Below, piece by piece: positions 1 through 5,594 of a DNA stretch of 5,594 nt. A program made the translations under genes and the position numbers. The number at the start of each line of letters is the position of its first letter. Within the stretch, counting starts at the first letter, position 1. Location of the stretch: contig CANJWU010000084.1 in assembly GCA_947478655.1 (NCBI GenBank), positions 1 to 5,594 on the forward strand. The letters run 5' to 3'. Origin of the DNA: Sphingobacteriales bacterium. Its GTDB lineage: Bacteria; Bacteroidota; Bacteroidia; Sphingobacteriales; Sphingobacteriaceae. Below the pieces are notes generated by a model. It saw only the letters and a program-made list of their open reading frames with translations, was not told where the DNA came from and did not search any database.

Positions 1-1448
1 CTTAACACACCTGGGTTTGGCGGTGCAATACATGCACTTGCCGCAACTATGGTAATTAAATAATCTTCTGTTTCGCCAGAGTTACCAAAGTTGGTACAAG
101 CCGAAGTAGAATCGTTTGTTGAATTAGCTGATCTTGTTCTGATACGCATACCGGTAATACCTGCTTGCGCATTTGCAGGAATACTGATGTTATTATTGAT
201 TACGGTTCCAGTTGCAGAAGTTAAACTCAATTGTTTCCATTCTGAATTTTCGAAAATTCCATTTCTATTGTAGTCAATCCACACCGATGATTTTACCGAA
301 CCAGTAAATTTATTACTCAAGGTATAAGTTTCGCCTTGCGTTAAACTTGCAGTGGTATTTCCTGAAGCCGGATACGCAATGTAGCTGCCGGTTGCACAGC
401 CTGTGCTACCTTTTGCTAAAGTAGTATTTGTGAAAGAAACCGAATCAATCGCAGTTCCTTGACCACCTGTACAACCACCACCTAAACTAGTTGTGCAATA
501 GCAATTGTAAAAAGGATTCATCGTTACATTAACCGAAGTAGAAGTATCTTTTTGTCCATTACATTTGATAATACAAGCGTAATATTTTGCAAGGGCCTGG
601 TTTGTTTGATAAGAAACCGATGTTGCACCAACAATGGTATCCCAAGAAGTATTATTAGTAGAAGATAACCATTGGTAGGTTAAACCTAAACCAGTACTTG
701 AACCCGAAAGCGACAATGTAAAGTTAGATCCAACACAAGTTGAAATCGCTGAACTTAAAGCGGTACCTGCATTTGGAGGCGTAGTACAAGCAGGAGCTGT
801 AGTAATTGTTAACTGAATGTTTGGTCTAAAATTAGTTAAGGTTCCATTGGTAGTTGGAAGGGTACTGCTATTCGCAGCACTTTGCCAATATTGTGTGCTA
901 TTCGCAACTCCTTTAGTAGAAAATCTAAATCCTTTAGCAAGTGCAGTTAAATCTGAACCATTTGTTCCGCCAGAATTTGTTTCAATAATAATTTCAATAT
1001 TACTTTGATTAGCATGTAAAAAAGGCGTGCTGAAAGTAATCGGCACCCAAGTATTTTTTACAAACAAAGTTGAATTTAAAGTATCAGCAAAAACTAGGGT
1101 AGCGCCAGCTTCTTCAGCAGCTACAGTACTTGCAGTAAAAGTAGTATCTGCTACTTCTTTGATGTAAATTTTTACAGGCGTTCTGCCTGGGTTTAAAACG
1201 GTATCGCAATAAAAAGCTAAGCCGCTAATATTACCAAGCGAACCAACTTCTGCTTGTGTATATTTAATCGCGGTTCTTTCGTAAGAACGATTACTACCTA
1301 AAGGTTTTCTTCTGATAGTTGAAGCGGAATTACCAGTAACGGTTACTGCTGTATTTGCAGTTGGTATGGTAACGGTTGTTTGTGCTATTAATTCTGAATG
1401 AATGAATAGTATAGCGCAAATCAAAAAGAGTAATTTTTTTAATTTCAT
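1..1448 (-). CDS. Secreted multidomain Ig-like/GEVED-domain protein, N-terminal part (runs off left edge)
   Basis: The minus-strand frame is open from an ATG at 1448-1446 to the window edge (482 codons, no stop). The start is fixed by an in-frame TAA at 1460-1458 and by the signal peptide that follows. Residues 1-22 are a Sec signal peptide (KLKK, hydrophobic core, likely cleavage after LIA before Q23). Residues 24-217 look like a beta-sandwich domain of Bacteroidota surface proteins, with YERTAIKYTQAEVGSLG near 56-72 and RPNIQLTI at 208-215. Residues 221-310 form an Ig-like module with YQW at 258-260 and a probable C238-C292 disulfide. Residues 316-468 are a GEVED domain, with WIDYNRNG at 390-397 and GETEDYLITI at 458-467. 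ACIAPPNPG (472-480) resembles ACTTPPNAG (220-228), so another module probably begins at the edge. From the family I infer export and a surface or adhesive role; a T9SS tail is expected but lies outside the window. A weak promoter candidate is TTG 1501-1499 with TACTTTTA 1477-1470. Confidence 0.85.
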   Translation of the reverse strand, partial: MKLKKLLFLICAILFIHSELIAQTTVTIPTANTAVTVTGNSASTIRRKPLGSNRSYERTAIKYTQAEVGSLGNISGLAFYCDTVLNPGRTPVKIYIKEVADTTFTASTVAAEEAGATLVFADTLNSTLFVKNTWVPITFSTPFLHANQSNIEIIIETNSGGTNGSDLTALAKGFRFSTKGVANSTQYWQSAANSSTLPTTNGTLTNFRPNIQLTITTAPACTTPPNAGTALSSAISTCVGSNFTLSLSGSSTGLGLTYQWLSSTNNTSWDTIVGATSVSYQTNQALAKYYACIIKCNGQKDTSTSVNVTMNPFYNCYCTTSLGGGCTGGQGTAIDSVSFTNTTLAKGSTGCATGSYIAYPASGNTTASLTQGETYTLSNKFTGSVKSSVWIDYNRNGIFENSEWKQLSLTSATGTVINNNISIPANAQAGITGMRIRTRSANSTNDSTSACTNFGNSGETEDYLITIVAASACIAPPNPGVL

Positions 1449-1548
1449 AAAATTGATTTAGTGTAATATTAAAAGTAAATAAAATCTGCGTAATGTTTCA
1501 ATAAAAAGGCGAATTGCTAAAAAATATAGACAAATCGAGGATATTTTG

Positions 1549-1556
1549 CATCTTTG
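1549..1556 (+). promoter_or_regulatory. Possible Bacteroidota -7 box for the tRNA-Arg
   Basis: CATCTTTG matches the Bacteroidota -7 consensus TAnnTTTG except at the first base. It lies 11 bases before the mature tRNA, which would put the transcription start about 5 bases upstream of the tRNA 5' end. I see no TTTG-type -33 element at the usual distance. The next gap, between tRNA and amylase, has no better box, so this promoter might also serve the amylase gene (inference). Confidence 0.35.
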
Positions 1557-1567
1557 ATACATTTAAT

Positions 1568-1639
1568 GGCCCTTTAGTTTAATGGATAGAATGGGAGATT
1601 CCGGTTCTCTCGGTACAGGTTCGATTCCTGTAGGGGCCA
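1568..1639 (+). tRNA. tRNA-Arg (anticodon CCG)
   Basis: A complete cloverleaf folds by eye. The acceptor stem GGCCCTT (1568-1574) pairs with AGGGGCC (1632-1638), with one G-U pair. The D arm is 1577-1592 and holds GG in the loop. The anticodon stem GGAGA (1594-1598) pairs with TCTCT (1606-1610). The seven-base loop TTCCGGT gives anticodon CCG at 1601-1603, which reads codon CGG (arginine). The variable loop has four bases, and the T arm ACAGG/CCTGT encloses TTCGATT. The discriminator is A1639. C35 and G36 fit arginine identity. The 3' CCA is not encoded and must be added after transcription. No GC-rich terminator hairpin follows. Confidence 0.95.
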
Positions 1640-1665
1640 CTTTTATTTCGTTTTAAAAAACATCC

Positions 1666-3870
1666 ATGAAAATTGCACCCTTAAAAAAATATTTATTCCT
1701 TATTTGTTGTTTTCCATTTACACTTTTTGCGCAAAATTTTGCGGTGAAATTCAGTGTCGATATGCACCAACAAATTATTGCTCCAACGGGGGTGCATGTA
1801 GCAGGTAATTTTCAGAACGAAGCAGGGTTTAATTCGGATTGGGATCCGGCCGCTACTTTACTAACGGATGCAAATGCAGATAGCATTTACGAAGTAATAT
1901 TGAATTTTCCGGCGGGCTATTATGAATATAAATTTGTGAATGGTAACACTTGGGCAGGGGCCGAAAACCCTCCGCTGTATTGCAGCGTGGGCAGTACTTT
2001 TAACCGTTATCAAACAATTACTAATGCTATTAATTTACCTATTGTAGCTTTTAATAAATGTAATTTACCCAGTACTAATTATGCTACTTATTGGTGGAAC
2101 GATGCAGTGTTTTATGAAATATTTGTGCGTAGTTTTTACGATAGTAATAACGATGGCATTGGAGATTTTCAGGGCATCATTCAAAAATTAAATTACCTAA
2201 ATGATGGTAATCCAAATACGCATTCGGATTTAGGAATTACAGCATTGTGGCTCATGCCCATGATGGCATCGCCAAGTTACCATGGCTACGATGTAACAGA
2301 TTATTATGCAGTAGAACCCGATTATGGAACGATGGCAGATTTTGAAGCACTTTTAGATAGCGCGCATGCACACGGTATCAAAATCATCATCGATTATGTC
2401 ATGAATCATACCTCTAATCAGCATCCATGGTTTACACAATCGGCCAATAATGTAAATAATTACCGTAATTGGTATGTTTGGAGCCCCACAAATCCAGCCT
2501 TTTTAGGCCCATGGGGCCAAACGGTATGGCATAATTTAAACAACAGCTATTATTATGGGCTTTTTTATAATGGCATGCCAGATTTAAATTATGATAATGC
2601 AGCAGTTAAAACCGAAATGTTTAAGGTGAGCGATTTTTGGCTCAACAAAGGGGTAGATGGTTTTAGGTTAGATGCCATTAAATATTTAGATGAAGATGGA
2701 ACGGTGTTAGAAAATACGCCAAGTAATTTTATGCTTTTGCAAGATTTCAACGCTTCGTATAAAAAAACAAATCCAAATGCTTTTGCCATTGGAGAAGTTT
2801 GGTCCGCAACTCCATCAATCGTGCCTTATGTCGAAAATAATAGACTCGATGCTTGTTTCGAATTTGGTTTGGCAGGCGCAATTTTAACTTCGGTAAACAA
2901 TAAAAATACAGAGGCAATTAAAAATCAAATTAAAGTGGTCGCGCAAGCCTATCCGAGTTTACAATACGGCACATTTTTAACAAATCACGATCAAGACAGG
3001 GTATATACCCAACTAGGAAACGATACTAGCAAAATGAAACTAGCGGCAGCCCAATACCTAACGCTGCCAGGCGTTCTATTCATTTACTATGGCGAAGAAA
3101 TTGGCATGATTGGTTCGGGTGCAGACGAAAACAAACGCAAACCCATGCAATGGACTGCGGGTACTAATGCAGGCTTTAGCACACATCTTCCATGGCAAAC
3201 AATTGGTGCAAATTACGCAACTAATAATGTGCAAACTTTAAGTGCAAATAAAAATTCTATTTGGAATTATTATCAAAAATTAATTCAAGCCAGAAACGAA
3301 AACGAAGCCTTAAGAAAAGGTTATGTTTTATTATTAGCCAATCAAAAAAATACCAACATAGCCTTTGCAAGAATTTATAATCAAACAGCTATTTTGAGTG
3401 TAAGTAATTTTTCGAATACCAATACCACCGACAGTTTATCTTTAGGCATTTCGACTTTAAATGCAGGTAATTACCAAGCAAGTAATTTATTAACTGGCGA
3501 AAATTTAGGCATCATAACCATCAATAATGTAGGTGGTTTTGATAATTGGGCAATTCTGGCAAACACGCTCAAAGCCAGCAGTAATTTGCTAATTAAGCTT
3601 ACGAATACGAATACCGGACTCCTGTTAGATAAAGCAAAATTATTTACCATGTATCCAAATCCCGCGCAAACACACCTTCAATTTAATTTAATTACTGCCG
3701 ATGGCGATGTTGATTTAGTCATATATGATAGCAATGGTATGCAAATGCAATCACAAAAAATCAATCATGCCAACCAAAATATTAATATTGAAAAACTAGC
3801 AACAGGTGTTTATTTCGTAAAAATTTCGAATAAAAAATTTACGCAGATAGAAAGATTGCTTAAGCAATAA
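1666..3870 (+). CDS. Secreted GH13 alpha-amylase family glycosidase with T9SS C-terminal sorting domain
   Basis: This is a 734-residue enzyme likely hydrolysing alpha-1,4-glucosidic bonds in starch or maltooligosaccharides outside the cell. Residues 1-22 are a signal peptide ending in LFA before Q23, with no lipobox. Residues 24-132 are an E-set/CBM48-like domain (GVHVAGNFQ 42-50, YYEYKFVNG 85-93). The GH13 barrel starts near 143. It has a calcium-loop-like DSNNDGIGD (159-167), region I DYVMNH (243-248), region V MPDLN (304-308), region II GFRLD with nucleophile D336, region III GEVW with acid/base E377, and region IV NHD with D442, so all three catalytic acids are present. RKPMQW is at 491-496, and a beta-sandwich domain C covers about 555-635. 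Residues 660-734 are a T9SS type A sorting domain (YPNP 663-666, GVYFVKI 714-720). MPDLN suggests subfamily GH13_36, from memory. ATG 1666 is fixed by an in-frame TAA at 1654-1656. No susC/susD-like gene is in the window. Exact specificity (amylase, neopullulanase or alpha-glucosidase) is not resolved. Confidence 0.93.
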   Translation: MKIAPLKKYLFLICCFPFTLFAQNFAVKFSVDMHQQIIAPTGVHVAGNFQNEAGFNSDWDPAATLLTDANADSIYEVILNFPAGYYEYKFVNGNTWAGAENPPLYCSVGSTFNRYQTITNAINLPIVAFNKCNLPSTNYATYWWNDAVFYEIFVRSFYDSNNDGIGDFQGIIQKLNYLNDGNPNTHSDLGITALWLMPMMASPSYHGYDVTDYYAVEPDYGTMADFEALLDSAHAHGIKIIIDYVMNHTSNQHPWFTQSANNVNNYRNWYVWSPTNPAFLGPWGQTVWHNLNNSYYYGLFYNGMPDLNYDNAAVKTEMFKVSDFWLNKGVDGFRLDAIKYLDEDGTVLENTPSNFMLLQDFNASYKKTNPNAFAIGEVWSATPSIVPYVENNRLDACFEFGLAGAILTSVNNKNTEAIKNQIKVVAQAYPSLQYGTFLTNHDQDRVYTQLGNDTSKMKLAAAQYLTLPGVLFIYYGEEIGMIGSGADENKRKPMQWTAGTNAGFSTHLPWQTIGANYATNNVQTLSANKNSIWNYYQKLIQARNENEALRKGYVLLLANQKNTNIAFARIYNQTAILSVSNFSNTNTTDSLSLGISTLNAGNYQASNLLTGENLGIITINNVGGFDNWAILANTLKASSNLLIKLTNTNTGLLLDKAKLFTMYPNPAQTHLQFNLITADGDVDLVIYDSNGMQMQSQKINHANQNINIEKLATGVYFVKISNKKFTQIERLLKQ
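3855..3868. repeat. 14-bp perfect palindrome at the end of the amylase gene
   Basis: ATTGCTTAAGCAAT equals its own reverse complement and spans the last codons and the first base of the stop codon of the amylase gene. It could form a five-base-pair stem with a TTAA loop. No T-run follows on either strand, so it is not a classical intrinsic terminator. Any role at this convergent gene end is inference, and chance is possible in AT-rich DNA. Confidence 0.4.
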
Positions 3871-4770
3871 CTAAATTTGTTGAAAATGTACGTGATCGTT
3901 TTTGCTTGTAATTTTTACAGGGTACTGTAATTTTAATGCAAAATTAAAATCCAAATGTCCAGCTGGAAAATTAAAATAAACTGGGAAATTATATTTTTTA
4001 CAAACCCCTAAAATTATTTCTTCGACCGTGCTACCAAATGGAATTTCGTGGTCTTTCATAGCCGTCATACCTCCTATTAATAAGCCTTTCAGCCCTTTTA
4101 ATTTTCCTGCACGATCTAAACTAATCATCATTCTATCGATGTGATATAAATACTCGTCGAGGTCTTCTAGAAATAATATTTTACCATGGGTATCAATATC
4201 ACTAGCGCTTGCTTGCAATGCATAAATTAAAGATAAATTTCCGCCAACTAAATTTCCTTCTGCATCGCCAGCTTTATTAAATGCTGAAACTGGAAACGAA
4301 ATTTCATTGCTTTCGCCCATTAATGCGCGGCGCATCGAATGCAAAGTTTCATGATCTATTTCAGTAGGGAAAAGCGAAGGCATGGAACAATGAATACTCG
4401 CAACACCCATTGCAGATAAATGCGAATGCAAAACGGTCACATCCGAAAATCCGCAAATCCATTTTGGATTTTTTAAAAAATGGTCCCAGTTGATATCGTC
4501 CATCATTTGCATGGTACCATAACCGCCTCGAGCACATAAAATGGCAGCAATGTTTTCATCATCTAAAAATGCTTGAAAATTAGCTAATCTTTGTTCGGCT
4601 GTACCTGCAAATTGATGATGGGACAAACCAATGCTGCTTCCTAAAACTACTTTTAGGCCCCAACTTTCTAATAAATTGATGGTAAATTGCAGTGCAGCTG
4701 CATTTATTTTACGCGCGGTACTTAAAATACCTATTGTATCGCCTTTTTTAAGGTTTCTTGGAATGTGCAT
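3871..4770 (-). CDS. ldcA: LD-carboxypeptidase (peptidase family S66, LdcA-like)
   Basis: This complete 299-residue protein matches the usual length of S66 muramoyl-tetrapeptide carboxypeptidases. These cytoplasmic enzymes cut the terminal D-Ala from L,D-linked murein tetrapeptides during peptidoglycan recycling. It opens with IPRNLKKGDTIGILSTAR (3-20), the typical S66 start, and has no signal peptide. ARGGYG is at 80-85. The expected catalytic Ser-Glu-His triad is visible: S109 in GFSD (107-110), E202 in LFLED (199-203) followed by YHIDRM (209-214), and H272 in PAGH (269-272). After the histidine, the sequence DFNFALKLQ lacks the Pro-Leu-Gly turn I remember from many relatives, a minor difference. 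Its stop codon TAG (3873-3871) directly abuts the amylase stop; its start is 48 bp from the divergent metG start. MccF-type microcin immunity proteins share the fold, but nothing nearby suggests a microcin locus. The gene symbol is by family similarity. Confidence 0.9.
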   Translation of the reverse strand: MHIPRNLKKGDTIGILSTARKINAAALQFTINLLESWGLKVVLGSSIGLSHHQFAGTAEQRLANFQAFLDDENIAAILCARGGYGTMQMMDDINWDHFLKNPKWICGFSDVTVLHSHLSAMGVASIHCSMPSLFPTEIDHETLHSMRRALMGESNEISFPVSAFNKAGDAEGNLVGGNLSLIYALQASASDIDTHGKILFLEDLDEYLYHIDRMMISLDRAGKLKGLKGLLIGGMTAMKDHEIPFGSTVEEIILGVCKKYNFPVYFNFPAGHLDFNFALKLQYPVKITSKNDHVHFQQI

Positions 4771-4784
4771 TGCGTTTAAAGCAT

Positions 4785-4792
4785 TATCTTTG
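4785..4792 (+). promoter_or_regulatory. Bacteroidota -7 promoter box for metG
   Basis: TATCTTTG is an exact match to the TAnnTTTG -7 consensus of the Bacteroidota primary sigma factor. It would start transcription near 4799, leaving a leader of about 20 bases before the TTG start codon of metG. A -33 element is unclear: the nearest TTG trinucleotides upstream are at 4758-4760 and 4770-4772, 24 and 12 bases away, neither at the usual spacing of about 19-21. The box sits in the 48-bp gap between ldcA and metG. Confidence 0.5.
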
Positions 4793-4818
4793 CCAAATTA
4801 TATATTAATACCAAAGTT

Positions 4819-5594
4819 TTGGAAGATCAATTTAAAAGAACCACCGTTACCGCTGCTTTACCATATGCAAATGGTCCGGTTCATATAGGCCATTTGGCAG
4901 GTTGCTATTTGCCTGCAGATATTTACGCGCGTTATCTTCGTTCTAAAGGTAAAGATGTGAAATTTATTTGTGGTTCCGATGAACATGGCGCCGCAATTTC
5001 TATTAGAGCAAAAAAAGAAGGCATTAGCTCGCAACAAGTTATCGATAAGTACCATAAAATGATGGGCGATGCTTTTAAAGATTTTGGTATTTCTTTCGAT
5101 ATATACGCTAGAACTTCATCTCCAACACACCATGAAACTGCTTCCGAATTTTTCACCAATCTTTACGAAAAAAATATTTTTTCGGAAGAAATAACGGAGC
5201 AATATTACGACGAACAAGCAAAACAGTTTTTAGCAGACAGATATATTGTGGGCACTTGTCCAAATTGTAATAACGAAAATGCGTACGGAGATCAATGCGA
5301 AAATTGTGGTAGCACTTTAAATGCAACCGATTTAATCAATCCGCATTCTACTTTGTCTGGCGCCGTGCCAATTTTAAAAACAACTAAAAATTGGTTCTTG
5401 CCTTTAGATAAAATGCAAGGCGATATCGAAAATTACATTGATTCCCATAAAGACTGGAAAGCCAATGTATATGGGCAGTGTAAGTCGTGGTTAAACCAAG
5501 GTTTGCAACCGCGCGCCATGACACGTGATTTAGATTGGGGCGTAAAAGTGCCATTGAAAGAGGCCGAAGGAAAAGTTTTATATGTTTGGTTTGA
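4819..5594 (+). CDS. metG: Methionyl-tRNA synthetase, N-terminal part (runs off right edge)
   Basis: MetRS charges tRNA-Met with methionine in the cytoplasm and is essential. The frame is open from an in-frame TAA at 4777-4779 to the edge, giving 258 codons from the chosen start. It has the class I Rossmann start [15 protein letters not shown], with the HIGH signature at residues 22-25. CGSDEHG is at 51-57. A zinc-binding knuckle pair, CPNC (147-150) and CENC (160-163), lies in the connective insertion. RDLDWG (236-241) and the beginning of the LYVWFDA motif close the visible part. The KMSKS loop, the anticodon-binding domain and any C-terminal tRNA-binding domain lie beyond the edge. No ATG or GTG lies between the upstream stop and the conserved core; TTG at 4819 is the only canonical start and gives the expected short N-terminus MEDQFKRTT. 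It is divergent from ldcA and probably driven by the box at 4785-4792. Confidence 0.95.
   Translation, partial: MEDQFKRTTVTAALPYANGPVHIGHLAGCYLPADIYARYLRSKGKDVKFICGSDEHGAAISIRAKKEGISSQQVIDKYHKMMGDAFKDFGISFDIYARTSSPTHHETASEFFTNLYEKNIFSEEITEQYYDEQAKQFLADRYIVGTCPNCNNENAYGDQCENCGSTLNATDLINPHSTLSGAVPILKTTKNWFLPLDKMQGDIENYIDSHKDWKANVYGQCKSWLNQGLQPRAMTRDLDWGVKVPLKEAEGKVLYVWF

Noticed and set aside
91..273. Plus-strand open frame of 60 codons
   Set aside because: It lies antisense to the GEVED gene, whose minus-strand translation shows a signal peptide and recognisable domains throughout.
817..1008. Plus-strand open frame of 63 codons
   Set aside because: It is antisense to the N-terminal beta-sandwich region of the minus-strand secreted protein and shows no recognisable motif or start context.
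1568..1666. tRNA as an integration site with the amylase as transferred cargo
   Set aside because: I find no second copy of the tRNA 3' end, no integrase and no mobility gene in the window, and the amylase has the same AT-rich codon use as its neighbours.
2589..2789. Minus-strand open frame of 66 codons
   Set aside because: It is fully inside the GH13 catalytic domain of the amylase, which carries all conserved motifs on the other strand.
3930..3950. ATTTTAAT-GCAAA-ATTAAAAT inverted repeat as a terminator
   Set aside because: The stem contains only A-T pairs, lies inside the ldcA coding sequence, and such repeats are expected by chance at this base composition.
4631..4888. Plus-strand open frame of 85 codons across the ldcA start and metG start
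   Set aside because: It overlaps the N-terminal coding part of ldcA antisense and the metG start out of frame; both of those are clear family members.
4858..5159. Two minus-strand open frames of 65 and 75 codons
   Set aside because: They are antisense to the HIGH and CGSDEHG region of metG and contain no recognisable domain.
1..5594. CRISPR array, insertion sequence, phage or toxin-antitoxin module
   Set aside because: No regularly spaced repeats, terminal inverted repeats, transposase or integrase motifs, or paired small genes are visible; the window is filled by four family-assigned protein genes and one tRNA.

Overview
The window looks like ordinary chromosomal DNA from a member of the Bacteroidota. 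The evidence is a strongly AT-rich composition, absence of Shine-Dalgarno sequences, TAnnTTTG-like promoter boxes, a secreted amylase ending in a type IX secretion (T9SS, por) sorting domain, and a secreted Ig/GEVED-domain protein of a kind common in that phylum. I cannot place it below phylum level from this sequence.

Layout from left to right. (1) Positions 1-1448, minus strand: the N-terminal 482 residues of a large secreted multidomain protein (signal peptide, beta-sandwich domain, Ig-like module, GEVED domain, start of a further module). It continues past the left edge. (2) 1449-1567: a short AT-rich gap between the divergently transcribed secreted-protein gene and the tRNA. (3) 1568-1639, plus strand: tRNA-Arg with anticodon CCG. 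(4) 1666-3870, plus strand: a complete 734-residue secreted GH13 alpha-amylase-family enzyme with an N-terminal sugar-binding-like domain and a C-terminal T9SS tail. It starts only 26 bp after the tRNA. (5) 3871-4770, minus strand: a complete 299-residue cytoplasmic LD-carboxypeptidase (peptidase family S66), convergent with the amylase; the two stop codons abut. (6) 4771-4818: a 48-bp divergent promoter region. (7) 4819-5594, plus strand: the first 258 residues of methionyl-tRNA synthetase (metG), apparently starting at TTG and cut by the right edge.

The genes do not form an obvious single pathway. The amylase and the GEVED protein probably act outside the cell or on its surface: starch or maltooligosaccharide breakdown for the first, adhesion or structure for the second. 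The LD-carboxypeptidase recycles or trims peptidoglycan peptides, and the tRNA and metG serve translation. No gene-free stretch exceeds about 120 bases. I found no mobile element, CRISPR array or phage gene, and nothing that looks like an undescribed system. The points most worth a second look are the TTG start of metG, the tight tRNA-amylase junction, the zero-gap convergent gene pair, and the architecture of the T9SS-exported amylase.
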